From Mesobacillus subterraneus (lineage in GTDB: Bacteria; Bacillota; Bacilli; Bacillales; Cytobacillaceae): a stretch of 64,000 nucleotides of DNA. This document shows positions 44,635 to 53,633 of this stretch, piece by piece. Below the pieces are notes generated by a model. The model ran no database searches. It was not told the origin of the DNA and saw only the letters and a program-made list of their open reading frames with translations. A program made the position numbers and the translations under genes. Position 1 is the stretch's first letter. Each line of letters begins with the position of its first letter. Location of the stretch: contig NZ_RSFW01000014.1 in assembly GCF_003937825.1 (NCBI RefSeq), positions 1 through 64,000 of the forward strand. Reading direction: 5' to 3'.

Positions 44635-45840
44635 ATGTGGAGAAACAAGAATGTGTGGATTCTATTGGCCGGGGAATTTATTGCCGGGCTTGGGCTGTGG
44701 CTGGGGATTATCGGGAATCTCGAGTTCATGCAGGAAAAGATTCCTTCAGACTTTTTCAAATCGCTGCTGCTTGCAGCCGGGCTGCTGGCCGGGATCGTCG
44801 TCGGCCCTATGGCAGGAAGGCTGACTGACCAATACAGCAAGAAGATGGTGATGCTTGTTTCGGGATTTGTCCGTGCAGTAAGTGTCGTCTTCATGCTTAT
44901 CGCGATTCAAACCGGATCAGTGTGGTGGATGCTGGTCTTCCTTGTGCTCTTGCAAATATCTGCCGCATTTTATTTTCCTGCACTCCAGGCAGCCATCCCG
45001 CTGGTCGTGGAAGAAAAGGATCTCCTCCAGCTTAATGGAGTTCATATGAATGTGGCCACTATATCGAGGATCATCGGTACAGCAGCAGCCGGAATCCTTC
45101 TGGTCGCCATCCCGCTGGATGCGGTCTACCTCCTGTCCATGGCAGCTTACGTTATTCTGTTCGGAATGACATGGTTCCTGCAGTTTGATGAGAACAAAAA
45201 AGGGAATGCATCCAAAGGAAATGCCCAGAATCAAGGCTTCAAGGATGTATTTCCTATCATCCTCAAGCTGCCGATTGTGATGATGACCTTGATATTGACC
45301 TTGATCCCGCTGATTTTCCTTGGAGGCTTCAACCTGGTCGTCATCAATATCAGTGAGCTGCAGGCCAGCTCTGCCATCAAGGGATGGATTTATACCGCCG
45401 AAGGAATTGCCTTCATGAGCGGAGCGTTTTTAATCAAAAAGATCAACGATAAGTTCTCACCCTATAAAATCTTATTTTCCAGCTCCATGCTGATCGGTTT
45501 TTCTCAACTTCTGCTCTACTTTGCCGATCTGCCCGTGCTGACAATCATCGCCTTTTTGCTGTTCGGCTTTTCGGTAGGCTGTTTTTTCCCAACGGCCGCA
45601 ACAATTTTCCAGACTCGAGTGCCAAAGGAATATCATGGACGTTTCTTCTCCTTCAGGAACATGATGGACCGCGTTTTCTTCCAGGTTGTCCTCCTGATGA
45701 CCGGATTCCTGCTCGACGCAGTCGGACTGCAGAACATGAGCGTCATGTTCGGTGTTCTGTCCATCGTCATGACCACCATCTTCTTCCTAAAATCACGGAA
45801 TTTGCGAGCAACCTCCGAAGCCGAACAAAATGCAAGCTGA
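44635..45840 (+). CDS. MFS transporter
   Basis: The 401-residue, 12-helix protein has AGRLTDQYSKKMVMLVSG (loop 2-3 signature) near residue 60 and VPKEYHGRFFSFRNMMDR near 330, like drug-efflux members of MFS_3. I start at ATG 44635, giving MWRNKNVWILLAGEF; the longer frame begins within the repeat at 44448-44533. The ribosome binding site (GTGAGG) is weak. The GC content seems a little higher than the surrounding intergenic DNA, but nothing marks it as foreign. Confidence 0.8.
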   Translation: MWRNKNVWILLAGEFIAGLGLWLGIIGNLEFMQEKIPSDFFKSLLLAAGLLAGIVVGPMAGRLTDQYSKKMVMLVSGFVRAVSVVFMLIAIQTGSVWWMLVFLVLLQISAAFYFPALQAAIPLVVEEKDLLQLNGVHMNVATISRIIGTAAAGILLVAIPLDAVYLLSMAAYVILFGMTWFLQFDENKKGNASKGNAQNQGFKDVFPIILKLPIVMMTLILTLIPLIFLGGFNLVVINISELQASSAIKGWIYTAEGIAFMSGAFLIKKINDKFSPYKILFSSSMLIGFSQLLLYFADLPVLTIIAFLLFGFSVGCFFPTAATIFQTRVPKEYHGRFFSFRNMMDRVFFQVVLLMTGFLLDAVGLQNMSVMFGVLSIVMTTIFFLKSRNLRATSEAEQNAS

Positions 45841-45852
45841 TCATTATATACG

Positions 45853-45887
45853 AAAAGCTGCCTGGTAGTGCACAGGCAGCTTTTTTT
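45853..45887 (+). terminator. Rho-independent terminator
   Basis: AAAAGCTGCCTG and CAGGCAGCTTTTTTT form a stem around a TAGTGCA loop. Confidence 0.9.
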
Positions 45888-45900
45888 GGTTCCTATTGGT

Positions 45901-45947
45901 TATGACGGACACTAATCGTTGGAAATCCTTCTTTATTGTCCGTCATA
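45901..45947. repeat. partial 52-bp repeat, TGTCCGTCATA family
   Basis: TATGACGGACA (45901) is followed after 36 bp by TGTCCGTCATA (45937), the same 36-bp spacing that separates a right arm from the next left arm at 59717-59753. It is thus one linker with two half hairpins. The arms are complementary and could also pair with each other. Confidence 0.7.
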
Positions 45948-45971
45948 CCAAGTGAATTAACCGGCTGTCAG

Positions 45972-47003
45972 CTATGTAATCAGTTCATCTACAAGCTGGA
46001 CCGCCTTGCTTAATCTTTCAGTATAATCCCCGCTTATAATTTCAAAGACTACGCCATTTTTATACAATAACTCCTTAAGTGTTTTGTTATTTGCATCCCG
46101 AATGGATTGTAAGCCAAAGCTTCTGGTACCATCATCGAACCATTTTACATCAGGTTCGAGGAATAGCCATAAATCATAGTCTTGGATGGAAGCAAGTGAA
46201 TCCAGAACAGATTGGTGTTCCCCGAGATAAAGCCCTGCAAAATATTGTGTAACGGTCGCTTCTGTATCAATGAACAATACTTTATTGGCTTTTCCCGCTT
46301 GCTGTTTTTCGTGATACTTATGCTCTATCGCGATTTCAGGGAAGTCCGTTGACAATGTGATTGTTTCGAAGTCTCCCAGTCTTTCATAGAACGTTCTGCC
46401 GATTTCCTCGACATATACTGTATTGTAGAGGGCTGCCAGATTGCTTACGAGTGTCGATTTGCCGCTGCTTTCTGTCCCTACGATGACCACTTTTTTTACA
46501 AAGAAGGGCTGTACCACCCTGGGAAGCATATCCCAATACTTAAAAGCTCCTTCCGACCTGATTGCCGTCGCGGAAATCGGATACTTCTCCCTGCCGGCAT
46601 CGATTACGACATGCTTCGCTTGAGGATATAGGACATCAAAATAATGGCTGTACTGTTGTTCTGAGCTGAAAACAAAGTCGATTTCCTTGCCGATTGCTTC
46701 CCTGATGCTCTCTGATCCTTTTTCCCAGTCGGAAAATTGACCAGTCTGGATTTCTTCAATTGCGTGGACATGGACATGATGCAGGTCCTTTGTCAGCTGT
46801 TTCCACCATCTTAACCTCACTTGAAAAGGTATATACGGTATCTTTGCATCCTTGAAAATGACCTCTTTCTCATATTCTGTATCATAGGAAACAATGACAT
46901 GAAGTTCGTCGACCATTGTGCTGGCCTTGATCATCGCGTACACATGCCCAAGATGGACGGGAACGAATTTGCCCCCGAACATCCCTACTCTGCCCTTCAT
47001 CAT
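45972..47003 (-). CDS. nadR: NadR-type nicotinamide-nucleotide adenylyltransferase / ribosylnicotinamide kinase
   Basis: The 343 residues divide into an N-terminal nucleotidyltransferase domain (GMFGGKFVPVHLGHVYAM with the HxGH motif; ISATAIRS near 168) and a C-terminal kinase domain with P-loop VIVGTESSGKSTLV near 180. It phosphorylates nicotinamide riboside and adenylates it to NAD. No HTH is present, unlike enterobacterial NadR, so it is not a repressor. The ATG at 47003 overlaps the pnuC stop; the longer frame runs through pnuC coding DNA. Confidence 0.88.
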   Translation of the reverse strand: MMKGRVGMFGGKFVPVHLGHVYAMIKASTMVDELHVIVSYDTEYEKEVIFKDAKIPYIPFQVRLRWWKQLTKDLHHVHVHAIEEIQTGQFSDWEKGSESIREAIGKEIDFVFSSEQQYSHYFDVLYPQAKHVVIDAGREKYPISATAIRSEGAFKYWDMLPRVVQPFFVKKVVIVGTESSGKSTLVSNLAALYNTVYVEEIGRTFYERLGDFETITLSTDFPEIAIEHKYHEKQQAGKANKVLFIDTEATVTQYFAGLYLGEHQSVLDSLASIQDYDLWLFLEPDVKWFDDGTRSFGLQSIRDANNKTLKELLYKNGVVFEIISGDYTERLSKAVQLVDELIT

Positions 47004-47707
47004 GATGATTTTTCCAACTCCTGCTCCTTTGACATTTTCGTCCAGTTCATATATCCATAGATGGAGTTTACCAGGAACGCGGACCACATCACGAGCATCG
47101 ACAGTTCGTTGCCTCCCGTGGAAACCAATGCACCAAACCACAGGATGATGGAAAGTACATTAACGGAAATCCACAATGCCCATTGTTCAGCAAATCGCCT
47201 AAGCATCAATATTTGGGCTGAAACGGATAGCACGTTGGTAGCCGAATCAATCCAGACGCTTTTCCCGCCCAGGTATTTCAGGAAGAAACCGTACGCAACA
47301 ATCGAAATGGCGACAACAGCAAGCAATTTGACCCAGCCCTGTTTCGTAAGGCGCTGAACAGGGATATCTTCCCCTTTCACACTTTCACTGTTTTTCAGCT
47401 GATTCTTCTTCCACATATAAATCCCAATGAATTGGACTGGGAAGTAAAAAAGTCCATTCAGCATAGCCTCGCCATACAGTCCATATGTATAGGCAATGTA
47501 GGCATAGGTAGAAGTCTGGATGATCCCGAAATAATAGTTTGAAATTTTTCCCTTTGCCACAAGTACTACGCAAAGCATTCCTGTGATGGAGGAAATCAGG
47601 CCTAAGAGCGAATCCTCCCAGGCAAAAAACAAATAGATGTTGACCGCCGTGAAAATAAGCAGCCAGCTTTTTTCAAAAGCAGTCCAATCCTTTAGAAATC
47701 TCATCAT
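47000..47707 (-). CDS. pnuC: nicotinamide riboside transporter PnuC
   Basis: This 235-residue membrane protein has seven or eight helices and PnuC features: WEDSLLGLISSITGMLCVVL, YYFGIIQTSTYAYIAYTYGLYGE (quoted in part), PVQFIGIYMWKKN, and near the C-terminus LRRFAEQWALWISVNVLSI. It brings in nicotinamide riboside by facilitated diffusion, trapped by NadR phosphorylation. The last bases overlap the nadR start, typical of a coupled pair. No NAD-responsive riboswitch was recognised upstream. Confidence 0.92.
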   Translation of the reverse strand: MMRFLKDWTAFEKSWLLIFTAVNIYLFFAWEDSLLGLISSITGMLCVVLVAKGKISNYYFGIIQTSTYAYIAYTYGLYGEAMLNGLFYFPVQFIGIYMWKKNQLKNSESVKGEDIPVQRLTKQGWVKLLAVVAISIVAYGFFLKYLGGKSVWIDSATNVLSVSAQILMLRRFAEQWALWISVNVLSIILWFGALVSTGGNELSMLVMWSAFLVNSIYGYMNWTKMSKEQELEKSS

Positions 47708-47838
47708 TTACACTCCCTGCTGTTAGTTACTTTGTCTTCCATTTTTAATTCAACAAGCTTCATGATTTTCCCTTTTTATTCATATCTATGAAACTTGCTC
47801 AGCGGCCAAAACGTATATTTGTTAAAAGAGGTGGTTGT

Positions 47839-48561
47839 ATGAATTTTTTATTAGGTATTCAAATTTTCCTCATTCTTATGTTTCTTTTCTTTGGCTGGGC
47901 GATCATTAAAAAGGAATGGTACTGGCTTATCTCGAATTTCAACCGCAAATCTGAGGATGAAAAACAGCGGCTGATCCAGAATGGCTATCCTCAGGGAGTT
48001 GGCAAGCTGATGCTAGCTACCGCTGGCGGGATGATCATTCTCCTGCCTTTGAGCTTCACTGGATTCCTGTATGGAGTCGAGGTTCAATTTGGCTTCATGC
48101 TGGTGTTCCTGCTTGGAGGACTGATTTACTTAACAAGGTATGAGGTCAGGGAGAAACGGAAGCGGAGTTATATCATTCAGTCCAGCATGGCCATCATTAC
48201 CATTGGCTTGGTTGCAGGACTGTATTACTTCGGCTACCAGGACTTTGAATTAAAGGAGAACAGTGATTCCTTCGAGGTTACCGGATTATACGGCGGTGAT
48301 TGGAAGTACTCTGAGATTCAGGATGTTCAATTATTGGATGAAATGCCGGAAGTGACATGGAGACAAAACGGAATCGGCCTGGCAACCATGTCAAAGGGTC
48401 AGTTCAAAGTGACAGGTTACGGAAGCAGTCTGCTGTTCATCCACAAAAACTCCTCCCCTTACTTGTATATCGAGACTGACAGCAAGAAGATTTTTATCAA
48501 CAGCAAGAATCCAGAGGATACAAGAGAATGGTACGAAATGCTTTCTGAAAAAACGGATTAA
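47839..48561 (+). CDS. DUF3784/PH-like membrane protein
   Basis: The start at ATG 47839 follows AGAGGTGG. The 240 residues begin with a hydrophobic helix (FLLGIQIFLILMFLFFGW), a FNRKSEDEKQRLIQNGYPQ linker as in DUF3784 proteins, three more helices, then a soluble C-terminal domain (about residues 145-240). Its strand pattern and GYGSSLLFIHKN and YIETDSKKIFIN segments suggest a bacterial PH domain. The function is unknown. Confidence 0.65.
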   Translation: MNFLLGIQIFLILMFLFFGWAIIKKEWYWLISNFNRKSEDEKQRLIQNGYPQGVGKLMLATAGGMIILLPLSFTGFLYGVEVQFGFMLVFLLGGLIYLTRYEVREKRKRSYIIQSSMAIITIGLVAGLYYFGYQDFELKENSDSFEVTGLYGGDWKYSEIQDVQLLDEMPEVTWRQNGIGLATMSKGQFKVTGYGSSLLFIHKNSSPYLYIETDSKKIFINSKNPEDTREWYEMLSEKTD

Positions 48562-48566
48562 AAAAT

Positions 48567-48595
48567 GGTGCCCGGATCAATTCGGGCACCTTTCA
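48567..48595. terminator. bidirectional terminator
   Basis: GGTGCCCGGATCAATTCGGG then CACC, flanked by A6 and TTTC, between convergent genes. Confidence 0.85.
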
Positions 48596-48596
48596 T

Positions 48597-49157
48597 TTAT
48601 ACTTCAACCATTTTAATGATCTTCGCCGGATTTCCGCCGACGATTGCGTTATCTGGTACATCTTTCGTGACCACCGCTCCGGAGGCAACAACGACATTAT
48701 TGCCAATTGTCACGCCAGGATTGATGACTGCCCTGCCGCCGATCCAGCAATTATCACCAATGGTGACTGGCTTTCCGTATTCAACGCCAGAAATCCGTTC
48801 GATCGGGTGGAGCGGATGCGTCGCTGTGTAGATGTGCACCCCCGGTGCCATGAAGCAATTTTTGCCGATCCGCACTTCGCAAACGTCAAGAATCACGCAG
48901 TCAAAATTGGCATAGAAGTTTTCGCCGATATGGATGTTGTAGCCATAATCACATCTGAAGGTCGGCTCGATATAAAACTGATTTTCTGTTGAGCCCAGGA
49001 GCTCTTTAAGGATGCTTATCCGGTGGACATAATCTGTTTCAACCGTTTGATTATATAGCCTTGTAAGCCTGCGGCCATTTTCCCTCTCCTGCACCAGTAC
49101 AGGATCGGCTGCATTGTAAAGCTCGCCATCAAGCATTTTTTCCTTTTCCGGTTTCAT
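48597..49157 (-). CDS. maa: maltose/galactoside O-acetyltransferase-like hexapeptide protein
   Basis: This 186-residue left-handed beta-helix acetyltransferase starts [18 protein letters not shown] (the Mac domain). It has [20 protein letters not shown], the catalytic-His strand [10 protein letters not shown], and C-terminal hexapeptide repeats ([20 protein letters not shown]). It acetylates sugars such as maltose, probably for detoxification. Single-gene unit. Confidence 0.88.
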   Translation of the reverse strand: MKPEKEKMLDGELYNAADPVLVQERENGRRLTRLYNQTVETDYVHRISILKELLGSTENQFYIEPTFRCDYGYNIHIGENFYANFDCVILDVCEVRIGKNCFMAPGVHIYTATHPLHPIERISGVEYGKPVTIGDNCWIGGRAVINPGVTIGNNVVVASGAVVTKDVPDNAIVGGNPAKIIKMVEV

Positions 49158-49192
49158 TCGCTTATCCTCATTTCAGCTGCAGATTTTTCCCG

Positions 49193-49894
49193 CTAGTCCT
49201 TATTGGGGATTTCACAGCCATCATCATCGCAGATCATTCCTTCATCGCTGTTCAAAACAGTAATTTTATTTTCAGCAATGATTTTCTTTAAAGACTGTAC
49301 GATCACGTCTGTTGGCTGGGCACCTGTAATCGCGTATTTCTTATTAATCAGGAAGAATGGGACACCCGTAATCCCATACTGCTGGCCCGTTCGCTCATCG
49401 GCTCGGACCTCGTCAGACATTTCATCGCTGGTAAGCATGTTTTCAACAGCTTCACGGTCCAGCCCAACTTCAGCACCAAGCTCAGCAAGGGTTTCCCTGT
49501 CACCGATATGCTTTGATTCGGTAAAATAAGCCCGCAAAATGCGTTCAGTCATCTCGGCCATCAATCCATGTTTTTTCGCAAACATTGTCAACCGGTGGGC
49601 ATCGAATGTATTGGTTAGAATAAGTGTATCCATCTGATAATCCAGCCCTGACTCTTTCGCCATTTGCACCATATTTTGTGTGCTTGCTTTGGCCTGGGCT
49701 ATGCTCATTCCATATTTCTTCGCGAGGGCTTCGTATATATTTTCTTTAATTTCCGTTCCCATATTTGGATCCAGCTCGAAGCATCGATACGTCACTTCAA
49801 TTGGATGGTCAATCTGTTTAATGGCGTCATCCAGACGCCTTTTGCCAATATAGCAAAATGGTCAAGCAAAGTCCGTCCACATTTCAATATGCAT
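49193..49894 (-). CDS. DsbA/FrnE-family oxidoreductase with in-frame UGA at the first catalytic Cys (candidate selenoprotein)
   Basis: A 233-codon frame begins at ATG 49894, 7 nt after AGGAGGG. Codon 11 (49864-49862) is TGA, in the text MHIEMWTDFA-(UGA)-PFCYIGKRRL. FrnE-type DsbA proteins have Cys-Pro-Phe-Cys there, so the UGA replaces the nucleophilic Cys. After it the frame stays intact for 222 codons, including GVPFFLINKKYAITGAQPTD with the cis-Pro loop of the thioredoxin fold, and ends CDDDGC. The internal GTG at 49795 that would avoid the UGA has no ribosome binding site and would lose the first strand and active site. Selenocysteine (Sec-Pro-Phe-Cys), a recent nonsense mutation and a sequencing error are the options. 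The upstream half is perfectly conserved, favouring the first. Confidence 0.7.
49823..49839 (-). promoter_or_regulatory. SECIS-compatible hairpin downstream of the UGA
   Basis: In the mRNA GGCGUC, UGGAU and GACGCC form a 6-bp GC-rich stem with a 5-nt loop. The loop has G as its second base, 29 nt after the UGA. This agrees with the bacterial SECIS rules I know (G among the first two loop bases, 16-37 nt after UGA). A second small stem UUUUGC/GCAAAA lies nearer the UGA. The hairpin codes for conserved residues, so it could be chance. Confidence 0.45.
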
Positions 49895-49979
49895 AACAGG
49901 TCCCTCCTATTGTTTATTCCCACTATAGTATAGGTGGTAAGTATTCAAATTACACGAGAATTGCTTGCTGGCCAGGGTT

Positions 49980-50435
49980 CTATTCGATTTCATATACCAG
50001 CCATTGTGATTGCTTTCCGCCCATTTTATCATATAGCCCTTGAGCAACATAGTTATCCCGGGCAGTTTCCCATGTCATATGGGCGAATTGGTTTTCCCTT
50101 ATGTAATTCAGGCATTTGGCAAAAAGCTGCTCGCCTGCTTTTTGGCCTCTCGCCTCAACTGTAACGAATAAATCATTCAGGATTGCTGCCCGTTTGACCT
50201 GCAGTGTGCTGAAGGTAAAATACAAAGTTGCGAAGCCTAACAGCTTCCCTTCTTTTTCAGCAACAAACTGCAACCCTGAATCCGGGTGGTCCAGCAGATG
50301 GCGAATCAGCTTTTCCAATTCCCCTTCAGCAGGCTTTGGCTTTTTATAAAAATCAACAATATACTGCTCCATTAAATGTGCAAGCATAGGTATGTCTCTT
50401 TCTTCTGCTGTCCTCAATCTTAATTCAGTCATCAT
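49980..50435 (-). CDS. GNAT family N-acetyltransferase
   Basis: The 151-residue protein has FVTVEARGQKAGEQLFAKCL (acetyl-CoA loop, about residues 90-109) and TARDNYVAQGLYDKMGGKQ. The start at 50435 overlaps the stop of the upstream kinase-like gene (TGATG), with TTGGAGG inside that gene, so the two are coupled. The substrate is unknown. Confidence 0.82.
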   Translation of the reverse strand: MMTELRLRTAEERDIPMLAHLMEQYIVDFYKKPKPAEGELEKLIRHLLDHPDSGLQFVAEKEGKLLGFATLYFTFSTLQVKRAAILNDLFVTVEARGQKAGEQLFAKCLNYIRENQFAHMTWETARDNYVAQGLYDKMGGKQSQWLVYEIE

Positions 50436-50956
50436 CAAAACCTCCAATTATCATTATCCCTAAGTTCTCTGGCATCACGAATCAACACCAGCTTTTCTTT
50501 ATAGTCACAGAGGATGGCCAGGATTTCTTTCCTGTTCTTTTCTTCGAAATTCCGGTTCCACTCAAACATTTTTCGAAACATGCTGAATGATGGTTTGTAA
50601 TTTGCTTTTTCCATGCCTAGATTTTGTAAAATAAATCTTCTCGTAATCCTGTATAACCTTCTCCTGTAAGGCGGATCCAGAAGGATGATGACATCCGCAT
50701 TATCAAAGCTATCCTTAACCCATCCATAATGGACACCTTCAATCACCCATGAGGCTGACTCGAGGATGGTTCCCAAATATTCATTCCTTTCATCCTCGCT
50801 CCGCCTGATGTCGCCTGTTTTCTCCCTCTGCCATACGACATTATCAAGTTCATAATGGGGAAGATTCAGAGAGGCCGATAGATTTTTGGCCATAGTTGTT
50901 TTCCCGCTTCCGACTGAGCCGATGATATGGATTTTTCGAGGTATTTTCTTGTTCAT
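50435..50956 (-). CDS. P-loop NTPase, adenylate-kinase/FlaR-like
   Basis: About 173 residues start MNKKIPRKIHIIGSVGSGKT, giving a Walker A motif GSVGSGKT near residue 14. DVIILLDPPYRRRLYRITRR follows later, with an Arg-rich lid. This fits the group of small nucleotide-kinase-like proteins sometimes called DNA topology modulation protein FlaR; the true substrate is unknown. ATGs at 50956, 50974 and 50992 are possible starts and none has a strong ribosome binding site. It is coupled to the GNAT gene downstream. Confidence 0.7.
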   Translation of the reverse strand: MNKKIPRKIHIIGSVGSGKTTMAKNLSASLNLPHYELDNVVWQREKTGDIRRSEDERNEYLGTILESASWVIEGVHYGWVKDSFDNADVIILLDPPYRRRLYRITRRFILQNLGMEKANYKPSFSMFRKMFEWNRNFEEKNRKEILAILCDYKEKLVLIRDARELRDNDNWRF

Positions 50957-51028
50957 AACATCATCACTTTGCATTTTGTTTATCTTCACCATTCTCTTTA
51001 AACAGGCAAAATCCTCTTTTTGCTCCAA

Positions 51029-51056
51029 ATAAAAAAAGCTGCGCTGGGCAGCTTTG
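51029..51056 (-). terminator. Rho-independent terminator
   Basis: On the minus strand AAAGCTGCCCAGCGCAGCTT is followed by T7, after the RsbR-like gene. Confidence 0.85.
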
Positions 51057-51062
51057 ATGCAT

Positions 51063-51911
51063 TTATGCATTTTTTAAAGTCTGGATTTCCTTGAATGCCT
51101 GATGGAGGTTTGATTTTACCGTAATGCCTTCAAGATTCAGTCCGAGTGTTACCATTGTGTGGGCAACTTCTGGGCGAATACCGGTCATGATCGTCTTGAC
51201 GCCAACAAGTGACAGGGCGCTGATGACTTTGAACAGCTGATCCGCAACCATGGTGTCGACAATCATGACACCGGAAACGTCAAAAATGAGATGGGTCAGC
51301 TTAAGCTTAACCGCCTGTTCCAGTGTTTCTTCCATCAAAAGCTGGGCTCTCTCTGTATCTACGTTCCCGACAAGCGGCAGCACGCCTACCCCTGGCAACA
51401 ATGGAACGACCGGTACGGATAGTTCAAGCAATGCTGTTTTCGCATTTTCAAGGCTCTTTTGATGTGACTCAACAAATGTAAGGCTGAAGCTGTATATCGC
51501 GTGATCCATTAATGGGTCGATTACTTCCAGTACGTCGAACACAGTTGATGCAGACATATCCCTGGCTTCCTCTTTAATGGCTTTCCAGATATGTTCACGG
51601 TAAAAGCCAGTATCTTTAAGGGCTTCGTCTAAAGAAGCTCCCAGTTTATAGATATACTCACCTGTTTCTTTTCCCCAGGTGGTGATTTTTCCGAAATTCT
51701 TTTCCTGCTCTTCATGGTCGATCAGGGCTTCACCAAACAATCCAATGAAGTTCGCTCTGACCTCAAGGATATGCTGCTCGATTTTTCCAAGCTCGTGTTT
51801 TTGGGCTTCAGTCAAAACCGCCTCAGAATACCTGTCTGCGTGGACAGCTTTGGCGATTTCATGCTTCTTGCGGACGATTGCTTCTCCTAATGCCTGCAGT
51901 TCTTTTGTCAT
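51063..51911 (-). CDS. RsbR-paralog stressosome protein with STAS domain
   Basis: The 282-residue protein has an N-terminal helical globin-like sensory domain (about residues 1-150) and a C-terminal STAS domain (about 165-275) with VVPLLPGVGVLPLVGNVDTE, LIFDVSGVMIVDTMVADQLF and MTGIRPEVAHTMVTLGLNL. The Thr in VDTMVADQ matches a phosphorylated Thr of RsbR proteins. With RsbS and RsbT it would form the stressosome controlling sigma-B. It stands alone, as RsbRB-RD paralogs do in Bacillus subtilis. Confidence 0.88.
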   Translation of the reverse strand: MTKELQALGEAIVRKKHEIAKAVHADRYSEAVLTEAQKHELGKIEQHILEVRANFIGLFGEALIDHEEQEKNFGKITTWGKETGEYIYKLGASLDEALKDTGFYREHIWKAIKEEARDMSASTVFDVLEVIDPLMDHAIYSFSLTFVESHQKSLENAKTALLELSVPVVPLLPGVGVLPLVGNVDTERAQLLMEETLEQAVKLKLTHLIFDVSGVMIVDTMVADQLFKVISALSLVGVKTIMTGIRPEVAHTMVTLGLNLEGITVKSNLHQAFKEIQTLKNA

Positions 51912-52052
51912 TTATATTCCTCCATGTACCGATGACGATTTTTTCATCTATATCTTTAGACCAAATGGATTTCAAAATTCACTGTTATCATCCATCATAA
52001 CGCAGGAGCAGAAAGCAGGACAAGTTTTTACACTTGCTCGGGTATTCACTGA

Positions 52053-52880
52053 TTATCGGCCAGGGCTGAAGCCATGTTGCGAGACAAGTACTTCTGCACC
52101 CTCTCCCAGTTCATCTTTCAGCATTTTTAAAACCACCTTATAGGCCGATGGGTTGTACCATTTTCCCATGCCGAACTGGTCATAGATCTTGGAGATTCCA
52201 AGCCTGGCAGTCCGCCTGCCTCCGCTGCCATCTCCCATCCAAAAATCATCAATGGCAATCCGGTTTGCCAGCCCCTTCAGTTTTTTTGGAAACTCCCGGG
52301 AACACGGCAATAACGGAGAGATGGTCGCCTGGGTCAGGACGCCTGCCTCTGTTATTGTCTTTAAAGCGTTCATACGCGCTTGAATGGGAGGAGCAGTTGG
52401 CGCAAAGGCTTTGCGGATTTCTTCCTTATCCGTTTCGATTGTCATCGACACCCTAAGCCTGTCACCAAATCGTTTAAAAACATCAAGGTCCCTGGTGACG
52501 AGCGGTGACCTCGTCTGTACAAACAGGAAATCAGGCGGGTTCTCCAGCATGACTTCGAGCAAGCTGCGAGTCAGCAGCGTTTTCGATTCTATAGGCTGAT
52601 AAGGATCTGTAGCGGATGACATAAAAATGGTCACCGCTCCTTTTTTCTTTGCCTTGATCAATTCTTTCCGCAGCAGTTCAGCTGCATTTGCCTTAATATC
52701 AATCCATGTCCCCCACTCTTCATCCCGGAAAAGGGAAACAGGAAACTCCCTTACATAACAATAACTGCAGCTGAATGCACACCCTGCATAAGGATTGAGC
52801 GAATGGGAGTATTCATTCAGCAAGCCTGTCCCTTTCGTCAAGATCGATTTGGAGACAATTTCTTTTACATTCTGTTTCAT
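52053..52880 (-). CDS. SPL-family radical SAM protein
   Basis: The 275 residues include the radical-SAM cluster motif in NPYAGCAFSCSYCYVREFP (C-x3-C-x2-C, about residues 30-48) and further text of the spore photoproduct lyase-like family (SSATDPYQPIESKTLLTR; QTRSPLVTRDLDVF). It is shorter than true SplB (about 340 residues) and lacks its C-terminal Cys region as far as I can see, so a DNA photoproduct repair role should not be assumed. The ATG at 52880 follows AGAGGTG. Confidence 0.82.
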   Translation of the reverse strand: MKQNVKEIVSKSILTKGTGLLNEYSHSLNPYAGCAFSCSYCYVREFPVSLFRDEEWGTWIDIKANAAELLRKELIKAKKKGAVTIFMSSATDPYQPIESKTLLTRSLLEVMLENPPDFLFVQTRSPLVTRDLDVFKRFGDRLRVSMTIETDKEEIRKAFAPTAPPIQARMNALKTITEAGVLTQATISPLLPCSREFPKKLKGLANRIAIDDFWMGDGSGGRRTARLGISKIYDQFGMGKWYNPSAYKVVLKMLKDELGEGAEVLVSQHGFSPGR

Positions 52881-52997
52881 CCTTTTCACCTCTTCAGGGC
52901 AGCTTCTTTCATTATAAGGACCTGCAGGCAAATAGACCCTTTTTCAGAGTCTGGTAATTTATGTATCGGGACAGGCCGCCGCTTTCAGCTCCACCGA

Positions 52998-53609
52998 TTA
53001 AAGCGACGGAAACAGTCCTTTTTTATAAATATAAGCGATGGTGTTCAAGGCAATCTCAGGCATTTTTTTCGGAAAGAACTTAAGCCTGTAAAATTTATGG
53101 AATGCTGCCTTTAAATCATCCCACTGTGAGCATCGCTTTGTCTGCCGGAAGCGCGCAACATCAATCAGCCTTATGTCTCCTTGGGGAGTGATGATGATAT
53201 TGCGGAGATGGATATCGGATGGGTTCAGTCCATTCTTCCTGGCCAGCTGAAGAGCTTCATCGACCTCTTTAATATGGCCTGCAGCAATCGGCATCCCTTT
53301 GACCAGGCATTCAAAAAATGTCGTACCCTGAACATAATCAATCACGAGATAATTCCTCCCGGATTCGTGGAGTTCCGGGAAGAAATGGTTATCCTTGAGA
53401 TGTTTATAGATTTCGGCCTCTTCCGCAGCTATTTTCTCGAACTGAGGGAAAAACACCTTTAACACGTACTTTGTGCCGCTAATTCTGAAGGCAAAGGCAC
53501 TCCTTCCCTTTCCAATCAGCTTTAGACGCTGGTCTTTATTCAACAAAACTACCTGGGAACCCTTGACGGAATACCTTACACTATTGGCTAGACGTTCATA
53601 CTGGTTCAT
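52998..53609 (-). CDS. small protein-kinase-like protein (YrzF-like)
   Basis: The 203 residues contain a degenerate eukaryotic-like kinase fold: GKGRSAFAFRI (glycine loop), KYVLKVFFPQ (Lys), catalytic-loop-like NPSDIHLRNIIITPQG and RLIDVARF in the place of DFG. The HRD-type Asp and metal Asp are present in these segments, so activity is possible. Length and motifs resemble Bacillus YrzF. The ATG at 53609 follows AAAGGAGTGG. It probably shares an mRNA with the Spo0M-like gene 24 bp upstream. Confidence 0.72.
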   Translation of the reverse strand: MNQYERLANSVRYSVKGSQVVLLNKDQRLKLIGKGRSAFAFRISGTKYVLKVFFPQFEKIAAEEAEIYKHLKDNHFFPELHESGRNYLVIDYVQGTTFFECLVKGMPIAAGHIKEVDEALQLARKNGLNPSDIHLRNIIITPQGDIRLIDVARFRQTKRCSQWDDLKAAFHKFYRLKFFPKKMPEIALNTIAYIYKKGLFPSL

Positions 53610-53633
53610 CTGGTTCCACTCCTTTCCTCTCAA

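Noticed and set aside
47004-47141. 46-residue N-terminal extension of NadR
   Set aside because: It is encoded in DNA that is already pnuC coding sequence; the nucleotidyltransferase motif starts right after ATG 47003.
49193-49795. Short DsbA-like gene starting at the GTG 49795
   Set aside because: There is no ribosome binding site; coding text of the family continues upstream to ATG 49894 through a single UGA.
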